Below, in pieces: positions 53,071-59,755 of a DNA stretch of 64,000 bases. Source of the DNA: Ruegeria marina (GTDB lineage Bacteria; Pseudomonadota; Alphaproteobacteria; Rhodobacterales; Rhodobacteraceae). The position numbers and the translations under genes are program-made. Positions within the stretch are counted from its first letter, which is position 1. The number at the start of each line of letters is the position of its first letter. The notes under the pieces are model-generated. The model had not been told where the DNA came from and made no database searches. It saw only the letters and a program-made list of their open reading frames with translations. The stretch lies in contig NZ_FMZV01000002.1 of assembly GCF_900101475.1 (NCBI RefSeq), forward strand, positions 1 to 64,000, written 5' to 3'.

Positions 53071-53202
53071 ATCCCAACCTCCTGTTTGCGGGCAGTTTGG
53101 CGCGCTCGGTGACTATCGGGCAAGGCTGACTTTGGGTCGCGTTGCATCCCCTCGCGGTCTTGTGCCATATCGCGCCCGACACACAGCAGAAAGCCGCTTG
53201 CC

Positions 53203-53931
53203 ATGATCCTCTATCCCGCAATCGACCTCAAGGATGGCCAGGCCGTGCGTCTCGTGCATGGCGAGATGGATCGGGCCACCGTGTTCAACGACGATCCCGC
53301 CGCGCAGGCGCGCGCCTTTGTCGAAGCCGGATGCGAATGGCTGCATCTGGTCGACCTGAATGGAGCCTTCGCGGGCGAGCCGGTGAACGCCGCCCCCGTC
53401 GAGGCGATACTGGCCGCCTGCCCGGTACCGGCGCAGCTGGGCGGTGGCATCCGCGACATGGCCACGATCGAGCGCTGGCTCACCAAGGGGCTGGCGCGCG
53501 TCATCCTGGGCACAGTGGCGGTGGAGAACCCTGAACTGGTGCGGCAGGCCGCGCGTGCGTTCCCCGGCAAGGTCGCAGTCGGCATCGACGCTCGCAACGG
53601 GAAGGTAGCGACCAAGGGCTGGGCCGAGGAAACCGACGTCATGGTCACCGATCTGGCCAGATCCTTCGAGGATGCGGGCGTCGCGGCAATCATCTACACC
53701 GATATCCTGCGCGACGGTGCCATGAAGGGGCCGAATATCGAGGCCACCGCCGAACTGGCCCGCACTGTCTCGATCCCGGTGATCGCCTCGGGCGGGGTGT
53801 CATCGCTGGACGATCTGATCGCCCTGCGTGATTGTGGCGCGCAGTTGAACGGCGCCATCTCCGGCCGCGCGCTCTATGACGGGGCAATTAACCTGGCGGA
53901 TGCGCTGAAGGCCCTGAAACAGCGACCTTGA
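53203..53931 (+). CDS. hisA: ProFAR isomerase HisA
   Basis: A TIM-barrel sugar isomerase (242 residues) for the fourth histidine step. N-terminal [21 protein letters not shown] has the catalytic Asp8; [14 protein letters not shown] and [14 protein letters not shown] are the phosphate loops; the second catalytic Asp is in [14 protein letters not shown]. The ribosome site is weak. Confidence 0.97.
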   Translation: MILYPAIDLKDGQAVRLVHGEMDRATVFNDDPAAQARAFVEAGCEWLHLVDLNGAFAGEPVNAAPVEAILAACPVPAQLGGGIRDMATIERWLTKGLARVILGTVAVENPELVRQAARAFPGKVAVGIDARNGKVATKGWAEETDVMVTDLARSFEDAGVAAIIYTDILRDGAMKGPNIEATAELARTVSIPVIASGGVSSLDDLIALRDCGAQLNGAISGRALYDGAINLADALKALKQRP

Positions 53932-54011
53932 TGCGCAATTTCGGACTCGGCGCGTTTACTTGGCCGAAAAACTGAAGGATACTGCCCCGGCAAACCAACG
54001 GGTCGAGGCAA

Positions 54012-54359
54012 ATGTTCGGAAACATACTCTTTTCGTTTTTCTTCGGCATGCCAGCCGTTATTGCGTTTCTGAAGCATCGCGACATGCATGATCCGCTGGC
54101 CCGCGCGATATTCCTCTATGGCGGGAGTATATCCGTTGTCTGCGTCGCCCTGGTCATCTTGCCGATGCTGGGATGTTCCGGCAACCTGATGACCGGCTAC
54201 GCGGCCTGCGCCGGTGGCGCGGGCGCCACATCGGCGGCAAACGCGCTTTTGCCGCTGAGCATTTCCGGCGCCTATTTCTATCTTTTCGCGGGTCCCGTAC
54301 TCATCGCCCTCGCCTTGTTCATCGAGCGTTCCGCGACCCGTCGCAAAAGCGCGGCCTGA
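54012..54359 (+). CDS. Small membrane protein of unknown function in the his region
   Basis: A 115-residue protein with three likely helices (ILFSFFFGMPAVIAFL; AIFLYGGSISVVCVALVILPML; AYFYLFAGPVLIALALFI) and a charged C-terminus. GAGG precedes the ATG. It lies between hisA and hisF on the same strand; nothing links it to histidine synthesis beyond position. Confidence 0.7.
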   Translation: MFGNILFSFFFGMPAVIAFLKHRDMHDPLARAIFLYGGSISVVCVALVILPMLGCSGNLMTGYAACAGGAGATSAANALLPLSISGAYFYLFAGPVLIALALFIERSATRRKSAA

Positions 54360-54547
54360 ACAGGCCCGCAAACCGGCGGGGCATCGCCAGGCATGCCGCG
54401 GATATTCGAGGCCCCAACGGCCTTTGGTGGAAAACAGAATTCCAACAACGCCTTGAGCGCTCCGCTTTCACACTTGCGGGTACTCAGATTGCATCGGGGC
54501 GCCTCCCGAAGTAAAGACAGGCAAGCTCCGCCGACAACGAGACCATC

Positions 54548-55309
54548 ATGCTGAAAACACGTATCATCCCCTGTCTCGACGTTGCCGATGGACGCGTGGT
54601 CAAGGGGGTGAATTTCGTCGGCCTGCGCGATGCCGGCGACCCGGTCGATGCCGCCCGCGCCTATGACGCGGCAGGCGCCGACGAAATATGCTTTCTCGAC
54701 ATTCACGCCACGCATGAAAATCGCGGCACCATGTTCGATGTGGTCAGCCGCACGGCGGAACAGTGTTTCGTGCCACTGACCGTGGGCGGCGGTGTGCGTA
54801 CGCAAGAGGATGTGCGCGCTCTGCTCTTGGCAGGCGCCGACAAGGTCAGCTTCAATTCCGCAGCCGTGGCCAACCCCGATGTCATCGCCGAGGCCGCCGA
54901 CCGGTTCGGCAGCCAATGCATCGTCTGCGCCATCGACGCCAAGACCGTGGAACCGGGCCGCTGGGAGATCTTCACCCATGGCGGGCGCAAACCCACCGGT
55001 ATCGACGCGGTAGAGTTCGCCCGCCTCGTCACCGCCAAGGGGGCGGGCGAGATCCTGTTGACCTCGATGGACCGGGACGGCACCAAATCGGGCTTCAACC
55101 TGCCGCTGACCCGCGCCATCGCAGATTCTGTCGATGTTCCGGTCATCGCCTCGGGCGGGGTCGGCACACTCGACCACCTGGTCGAAGGCGTGACCGAGGG
55201 TCATGCCAGCGCCGTGCTCGCGGCCTCGATCTTTCACTTCGGCGAATTCACCATCCGCGAGGCCAAGGAACACATGGCCGCCGCCGGCATCCCGATGAGG
55301 CTGACATGA
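54548..55309 (+). CDS. hisF: Imidazole glycerol phosphate synthase, cyclase subunit
   Basis: HisF forms IGP and AICAR from PRFAR with ammonia from HisH. The 253-residue TIM barrel has [33 protein letters not shown] (catalytic Asp11), [35 protein letters not shown] (catalytic Asp) and [15 protein letters not shown]. It overlaps hisE by 4 bases (ATGA). Confidence 0.97.
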   Translation: MLKTRIIPCLDVADGRVVKGVNFVGLRDAGDPVDAARAYDAAGADEICFLDIHATHENRGTMFDVVSRTAEQCFVPLTVGGGVRTQEDVRALLLAGADKVSFNSAAVANPDVIAEAADRFGSQCIVCAIDAKTVEPGRWEIFTHGGRKPTGIDAVEFARLVTAKGAGEILLTSMDRDGTKSGFNLPLTRAIADSVDVPVIASGGVGTLDHLVEGVTEGHASAVLAASIFHFGEFTIREAKEHMAAAGIPMRLT

Positions 55310-55623
55310 GCATCCTGCACGACCTTGCCGCCACTATCGAAACCCGCAAGGGGGCCGACCCGGACAGCAGCTGGACCGCCAAGCTCTTGGCCAAGGGGCC
55401 CGAGAAATGCGCCGAGAAATTCGGCGAGGAAGCCATCGAGGCGATCATCGAGGCGGTCAAGGGCAACCGTAACGGGCTGGTCTCGGAAGGCGCCGACGTA
55501 CTGTATCACTTCCTGGTAATGCTGGCCGCGCGCGACGTGGCGCTGGAGGATGTGCTGTCCGAGCTTGCTCGTCGGCAGGGCACCAGCGGCATCGCCGAAA
55601 AGGCCGCGCGGCCAGAGGGTTGA
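55306..55623 (+). CDS. hisE: Phosphoribosyl-ATP pyrophosphohydrolase
   Basis: HisE hydrolyses PR-ATP to PR-AMP. The 105-residue all-alpha MazG-fold protein has [39 protein letters not shown] and [30 protein letters not shown], the acidic residues being the metal site. Its ATG overlaps the hisF stop. Confidence 0.97.
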   Translation: MSILHDLAATIETRKGADPDSSWTAKLLAKGPEKCAEKFGEEAIEAIIEAVKGNRNGLVSEGADVLYHFLVMLAARDVALEDVLSELARRQGTSGIAEKAARPEG

Positions 55624-55682
55624 CCGGCGGCTTCCGGCCGCTACGATTCGGAAACATATTTCGACCACAGCCGAGGCCGACC

Positions 55683-56243
55683 ATGTTCAACATCAGGGCA
55701 CTGCTTGCGCCCCTTCTCGTCCTTCTGTCAGCGGCCTGCTCTGAAACGCAATCCGTCACCCAGAATGACGTGAATGCGCTGGCGCAGCAAATTCGCGCGC
55801 TCGGTCCCGGAGTGGACCCTGCCGAAGCGCAGAGAGCGGCGGAAATCTCCTACAGTTACGGTCGTCAACTGGCACGTGAATACAACGTCACCAGCAGCCC
55901 AATCATACACAATGCCAAGGTTCTCAACGGCTTTCGGGAACGTGGGCTATGTGTGCATTACGCCCAGGACATGCAAAAGCGCCTGAACCAGGAGAATTTC
56001 CGCACCCTGTCCATTCATCGGGCCATTGCCGACCCCGACAGCATCTGGCGCATCGATCACAGCACCGCCATCATCAGCCGGCGAGGCGACGACATGTTCG
56101 ACGGCGTCGTTCTTGACCCCTGGCGTTATGGGGGCGAGTTGTTCTGGGCCCCGACGCGCGCGGACACCCGCTACAACTGGCGTCCGCAGCGCGAAGTGCT
56201 TGAGAAGAAGGCAGCCGAGAAACTGGCCGCTCAACCGATCTGA
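55683..56243 (+). CDS. Lipoprotein of unknown function
   Basis: A 186-residue protein with a lipoprotein signal (LLSAAC, Cys20) and Ser after the Cys. The mature part has a helical region (NDVNALAQQIRALGPGVDPAEAQRAAEIS) and a domain with GLCVHYAQDMQKRL, a possible catalytic-looking Cys-His pair, and HSTAIISRRGDDMFDGVVLDPWRYGGELFWAPTRADTRYNW, which resembles a papain-like/transglutaminase layout (Cys, His, Asp). That reading is inference. GAGG precedes the ATG at 55683. Confidence 0.75.
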   Translation: MFNIRALLAPLLVLLSAACSETQSVTQNDVNALAQQIRALGPGVDPAEAQRAAEISYSYGRQLAREYNVTSSPIIHNAKVLNGFRERGLCVHYAQDMQKRLNQENFRTLSIHRAIADPDSIWRIDHSTAIISRRGDDMFDGVVLDPWRYGGELFWAPTRADTRYNWRPQREVLEKKAAEKLAAQPI

Positions 56244-56247
56244 AGCG

Positions 56248-56718
56248 TCACAGTTTCGATGAGATGATGCCCGTGGCGAACCCACCCATGCGCAACTCGC
56301 CAAAGAGGCGCTGATACTCGATCTTGGGACAACGGTTCTGGATCACGTCCACGCCCCGTGCTTCGGCCATGGCTGTGGCCTCGGCATTCTCGACACCGAT
56401 CTGCATCCAGACCGTCTTGAGACCCGGAAAGGCTTCAAGCGCCTCCTCGACGATCGGGGGAACCGCTTCGGAGCGGCGGAAGATATCGACCATATCGACC
56501 GGGGCGTCGATGTCGCGCAGGCTCGCGCGCACCGTTTCACCAAACAGGCGCGCCCCCGCGTGGCCCGGATTGACCGGAATCACGCGGTAGCCCTTGAGCC
56601 CCAGATACCGGGCCACATAGTAGCTGGGGCGGACCGGGTTCAGCGACACCCCCACCACCGCGATCACCTTGGTACGTTCCAAGACACGTTTCAGAAATTC
56701 GTCGGAATACTGTTGCAT
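56248..56718 (-). CDS. CoA-binding domain protein (YccU-like)
   Basis: A 156-residue single Rossmann-fold protein of the CoA_binding_2 family: TKVIAVVGVSLNPVRPSYYVARYLGLKGYRVIPVNPGHAGARLFGETVRASLRDI, then VDMVDIFRRSEAVPPIVEEAL, VWMQIGVENAEATAMAEARGVDVIQNRCPKIEY. Likely binds CoA or a nucleotide; function unknown. ATG 56718 matches the family start but lacks a Shine-Dalgarno; in-frame starts exist up to 56769. A terminator hairpin lies just upstream. Confidence 0.85.
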   Translation of the reverse strand: MQQYSDEFLKRVLERTKVIAVVGVSLNPVRPSYYVARYLGLKGYRVIPVNPGHAGARLFGETVRASLRDIDAPVDMVDIFRRSEAVPPIVEEALEAFPGLKTVWMQIGVENAEATAMAEARGVDVIQNRCPKIEYQRLFGELRMGGFATGIISSKL

Positions 56719-56784
56719 GGCCGAATGGTTAGTATCCCAAGCGCGCAATGCAAGCCTCATTCGCGACACATCCCGAGCGATTAC

Positions 56785-56812
56785 AAAAAAAGCCCAGGCA
56801 AATGCCTGGGCT
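56785..56812 (-). terminator. Intrinsic terminator
   Basis: A 10-bp perfect stem AGCCCAGGCA/TGCCTGGGCT with a 2-base centre, followed by T7 on the minus strand. It ends transcription from the YHS-domain gene or from the sRNA candidate. Confidence 0.92.
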
Positions 56813-56885
56813 CTAGGTGTGGAACGAGGGACAGTGAAATGACCCGCGGCAGTTCCATTCCGCGGTCACTGTGACATTTAGGCAA
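56785..56885 (-). ncRNA. Candidate intergenic sRNA
   Basis: Between the YHS-domain gene and the CoA-binding gene, the minus strand shows a hairpin TGACC(G)CGG with CCGCGGGTCA (56868-56840, one bulge), then the strong terminator at 56812-56785. This hairpin-plus-terminator spacing is typical of a short sRNA, but it could equally be the 3' UTR of the YHS gene. The 5' end is a guess. Confidence 0.35.
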
Positions 56886-56964
56886 ACTTCACGCAAAAAA
56901 AAGAGGTTGCCCGTCAATTTTTGATGACGCCCTGATTCACGGCGAAAATCCGCCGCCCGGCTCC

Positions 56965-57411
56965 CTACTGGAACAGCACACGGGGCCAGTTCTGCTGGGC
57001 CAGCGCGATGTTTCCCGGTACATCCTGCGACCAGAGGCTGGCGACTTCTGCGGAGTGTATGAGATAGAGCTTGTCGCCAACGATCCGCCAGGCCTGAGGA
57101 TCGGTTTCCGTCAGATAGCCACGCCCGACGGCATAGGCGCAATAACCGCCGTATTGCGGAGCAAATGCACGCGGATTGGCTTCGAACATTTCACGGTTTT
57201 CGTGGCTTGCGAACTGCCAGATCGCATCCTTCCACAGCACCGCGATTTCGGGCGAGCCAGGCGACGGCGTACCTTTTCGGAAATACGCCACCGTGTCGAA
57301 CCCCCGAATGGCTACGCCACCCGGCGCGAAATACATCGGCGCATCCGCCCGCGCGGCGGAACCGAGCGCAACGGAGGCGAGACCAGTTATGAAAAGGCGG
57401 CGGCTCAGCAT
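56965..57411 (-). CDS. Exported YHS-domain protein (Tat-like signal)
   Basis: A 148-residue protein with an N-terminal SRRLFITGLASVALGSAARA, a twin-arginine-like signal. The YHS domain (about 35-110) has VAIRGFDTVAYFRKG, WQFASHENREMFEANPRAFAPQYGGYCAYAV. YHS domains bind metals such as copper or haem iron; the role here is unknown. GGAGAAGG precedes the ATG at 57411. Confidence 0.85.
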   Translation of the reverse strand: MLSRRLFITGLASVALGSAARADAPMYFAPGGVAIRGFDTVAYFRKGTPSPGSPEIAVLWKDAIWQFASHENREMFEANPRAFAPQYGGYCAYAVGRGYLTETDPQAWRIVGDKLYLIHSAEVASLWSQDVPGNIALAQQNWPRVLFQ

Positions 57412-57531
57412 CGGCCTTCTCCATGTTTCAGAGCGGATTTCAGACCAAAGCAAACTGCCCGTTTCGGAAGGTTTGGAAAAGACCGTTAACGGATATGTGA
57501 ACCGAACGTGCGCCTGCTCCGGCGCTTTTGT

Positions 57532-57807
57532 TCAGTCGAAGATATCATCTATGGCGTCGGACACCTTGTCGAACAGGCGATGCGCCAGGCTTTTCTTCTT
57601 TTTTCGGTTCTTGGGGCGCGATTTTTCCACCTTCGTTTTCTCGCGCCGCGTTTCGGCATGAATCGGCGCCGTGGTGGCGGGAATCATGCGGCCTTCGACC
57701 CGTTTCACCGGCGCGCCGCAACTGCCGCAGTTGAAAACGCCGGGTTTGCCCGGGGCCAGTCCGGTACGGCTGCCGCAATAACAACAGGTGACGATTTCAG
57801 CGCCCAA
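57532..57807 (-). CDS. Small zinc-ribbon protein with basic tail
   Basis: A 91-residue protein with two CxxC knuckles (CCYCG and CGSCG, residues about 8-33), a likely Zn ribbon, followed by a Lys/Arg-rich segment (REKTKVEKSRPKNRKKKKS) and an acidic C-terminal helix (FDKVSDAIDDIFD). It may bind nucleic acid. Translation appears to start at TTG 57807 with GGAGAGG upstream, 18 bases after the rlmB stop. Confidence 0.7.
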   Translation of the reverse strand: MGAEIVTCCYCGSRTGLAPGKPGVFNCGSCGAPVKRVEGRMIPATTAPIHAETRREKTKVEKSRPKNRKKKKSLAHRLFDKVSDAIDDIFD

Positions 57808-57825
57808 TGCCCTCTCCGACGATCC

Positions 57826-58599
57826 TCAATGTTCCCTGGATGCATATAGGGCGATGGCGGCCGCATTCGAGACGTTGAGGGAACCGAACCCGCCTGCTGC
57901 GTCGATCTTGACCAGCTTGTCCACCGTTTCCTTGGTCTTTTGCCGCAGGCCCGGCCCTTCGGCTCCCAGGACAAGCGCCACCGCGCGGTCCCGCCGACCG
58001 ACAAGCGCGGCCTCGATGGTCTCATCGGCCTCACCGTCAAGCCCAAGGACCAGATAGCCCATGTTCTGCAATTCCACGATTGCTTCGGCCAGGTTGCGCA
58101 CGCGCAGATAGGGCTGGCGCTCCAACGCGCCGCTGGCGGTCTTGGCCAGCGCCCCCGTTTCGGGAGCGGAATGATGGCGTGTCCCGATCACGGCGCTGGC
58201 GCCCAGAACCTCGGCCGACCGCAGAATGGCCCCCACGTTGTGCGGGTCGGTCACCCGATCGAGCAGAATCACCCGCGGGACCTCGCGCCCTACACAGACG
58301 TCCTCCAGCCGGCCCCAATCGAGCGGCTTGACCTCGAGCGCCGCCCCCTGATGCACCGAACCCGGATCGATCGGGGCGCTGAACCTGCGCGGGTCCACGA
58401 TCTCGGGCTCGATGCCCGCGGCAGCGATCGCCTCGGCAAGCTTGTCACGGGCGTTCAGCGTGACCATCAGGCGCAGTTTCACCCGGTTGGGGTTCTCCAG
58501 CGCATCGCGCACGGCGTGCAGGCCGAACAGCCAGACGGTCTCGGCTGCGGCCGCTTTTTTTGCTTGTTCCTTCTCGACAACCCATTTCGGTTTCTTCAT
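57826..58599 (-). CDS. rlmB: 23S rRNA (guanosine2251-2'-O)-methyltransferase (SpoU family)
   Basis: A 257-residue SPOUT methyltransferase. The N-domain has VWLFGLHAVRDALENPNR and HQGAALEVKPL; the SAM knot has VILLDRVTDPHNVGAILRSAEVLGASAVI, ALVLGAEGPGLR and GFGSLNVSNAAAIALY. These are the three SpoU motifs. RlmB methylates G2251 of 23S rRNA, though other TrmH-type targets cannot be excluded. It is divergent from tRNA-Tyr. Confidence 0.92.
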   Translation of the reverse strand: MKKPKWVVEKEQAKKAAAAETVWLFGLHAVRDALENPNRVKLRLMVTLNARDKLAEAIAAAGIEPEIVDPRRFSAPIDPGSVHQGAALEVKPLDWGRLEDVCVGREVPRVILLDRVTDPHNVGAILRSAEVLGASAVIGTRHHSAPETGALAKTASGALERQPYLRVRNLAEAIVELQNMGYLVLGLDGEADETIEAALVGRRDRAVALVLGAEGPGLRQKTKETVDKLVKIDAAGGFGSLNVSNAAAIALYASREH

Positions 58600-58633
58600 T
58601 TCCTGTGCCCTCCGGGGCCTGCGAAAGTTTCCT

Positions 58634-58673
58634 GCGCCAAAGCGGTTTTTTACTGTTGACGCTCCTTTGGCGC
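58634..58673. promoter_or_regulatory. 9-bp inverted repeat over the tRNA-Tyr -35 region
   Basis: GCGCCAAAG (58634-58642) and CTTTGGCGC (58665-58673) form a perfect inverted repeat with a 22-base centre containing TTTTTTACTGTTGACG. It lies between divergent rlmB and tRNA-Tyr. Confidence 0.4.
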
Positions 58674-58684
58674 GCTAGTAATCA
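58656..58684 (+). promoter_or_regulatory. Promoter of tRNA-Tyr
   Basis: TTGACG (58656-58661), a 17-base spacer and TAATCA (58679-58684), 31 bases before the mature 5' end: a good sigma-70 arrangement. Confidence 0.65.
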
Positions 58685-58715
58685 CGCCTCCACGTCAGGT
58701 GCAACGCCTGACAGT

Positions 58716-58799
58716 GGGCGACAGGCCGCAAGGTGTGGCAGGGGACTGTAACTCCCTCGCGGAGACGCACGCCTGGTTCGATTCCAGGGTCGCCCACCA
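58716..58799 (+). tRNA. tRNA-Tyr(GTA)
   Basis: An 84-nt class II tRNA with a long variable arm and encoded CCA. Acceptor GGGCGAC pairs with GTCGCCC; the anticodon loop CTGTAAC gives GTA at 58748-58750; the T arm is GCCTGGTTCGATTCCAGGG. Confidence 0.96.
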
Positions 58800-59378
58800 C
58801 TCACTCTTTCAATTGCAATGCAAGACAGCCTGCAAGCAGTCTGGTTTTCCCAATGAAAGCTGCGACTTGGGCCGCGCAAGACTGGTACCGCCTGGCGAGA
58901 GCAGCCGTTCGGACCAGCTTGAAATTTTCTCGGGCCAGTGGTGGCGCTGCTGATTGAAATGGTTCGAGGTGGAAGATTGAAGGCCGCGGGTTCCTGTGAA
59001 CTCCGCCTCCGCCTCATGCGCGGCACAGGCCACCACCATGCCGTTGTCGCGGTTTCTCGCAAACTGCCCGTCCGGCAAGCAGTCTCGCCACTGCCGATCC
59101 GACACATGAATGCAGCAGCGCCCCCTTGAATGCCAAACCGGGCAGAGAGACGCCTGACCCGGTGAAGTGATCCCACAATGGCAAACGGACTGTTGCGGGA
59201 TTGATGCAACGGATCGGGTTCTGCCATGACCTAAGGCAATCGGGCCGACCTGTCCTCATCGACCGGACATTCCTTCTGTCAGATCCGTTCGGAGCTTGAC
59301 CTTCGCGCGCGGTCTGGATCGAGTCGTCGACATCAGTCGCGGACAAGACCAAGAGCGTGACCTTCAGAGGGAGATGAC
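58800..59378. other. Gap downstream of tRNA-Tyr, no gene recognised
   Basis: About 580 bases following a tRNA gene. Frames of 60-120 codons exist on both strands but lack ribosome sites and match nothing I know. The position behind a tRNA would suit a decayed integrated element, but no second copy of the tRNA 3' end was seen. Confidence 0.4.
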
Positions 59379-59570
59379 ATGGCATTAATGATCGAGATCA
59401 TCGACAACGAACTCATGGGACACGTCGTGAACGTCCAACACATCGTTGCGATCTCGGACAACAAGTCCGGCGAACGCATCCTGCTGCTTTCAACGGGCCG
59501 AGAACTCGTGCTGCATGAAAGCGAAGACATGGTGTCGCTTCTTGAAAGGATACAGGGACTGGAGGATTAG
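59379..59570 (+). CDS. Small protein of unknown function, FlbD-like pattern
   Basis: A 63-residue acidic protein (MALMIEIIDNELMGHVVNVQ...). Residues 15-60 (VVNVQHIVAISD...RILLLSTGRELVLHESEDMVSLLERIQ) resemble the small beta-rich FlbD/YlzI fold by spacing of hydrophobic residues and the TGrel-hES motif, but the match is by eye only. GAGGGAGATGAC with an ATG gives a good ribosome site. No flagellar genes are nearby. Confidence 0.6.
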   Translation: MALMIEIIDNELMGHVVNVQHIVAISDNKSGERILLLSTGRELVLHESEDMVSLLERIQGLED

Positions 59571-59681
59571 GCGAATTCCGGCGGAAACCGGGCCGCGATT
59601 GCCCGACCGGTCCTGTGGTCTTCGGCAGGGCGCGGGATTTTCCGGACGCGCCAAATCCGAAGACCGATGGCACAACAGCCC

Positions 59682-59695
59682 TTGATGGAGATCAA
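59682..59695 (+). promoter_or_regulatory. FNR/FnrL-type box
   Basis: TTGAT-GGAG-ATCAA is a perfect FNR consensus (TTGAT-N4-ATCAA). It is centred about 67 bases upstream of the Lon-like protease ATG. In this group such boxes are bound by FnrL or Dnr-type regulators under low oxygen or nitric oxide. Confidence 0.85.
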
Positions 59696-59723
59696 CGCCC
59701 CCCTTTTTCCGCGAGATTATGTT

Positions 59724-59740
59724 AATATTGTCGCAATATT
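59724..59740. promoter_or_regulatory. Perfect 7-3-7 inverted repeat before the Lon-like gene
   Basis: AATATTG-TCG-CAATATT, 15 bases upstream of the ATG at 59756. It may be a second operator or an RNA hairpin near the ribosome site; the -10 is likely to lie in this AT-rich stretch. Confidence 0.5.
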
Positions 59741-59755
59741 GAGTTGGGGGACACC

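Noticed and set aside
58809-59105. 99-codon minus-strand frame behind tRNA-Tyr as a transposase remnant
   Set aside because: I could not match it to any transposase or integrase motif, and it has no ribosome site or flanking repeats.
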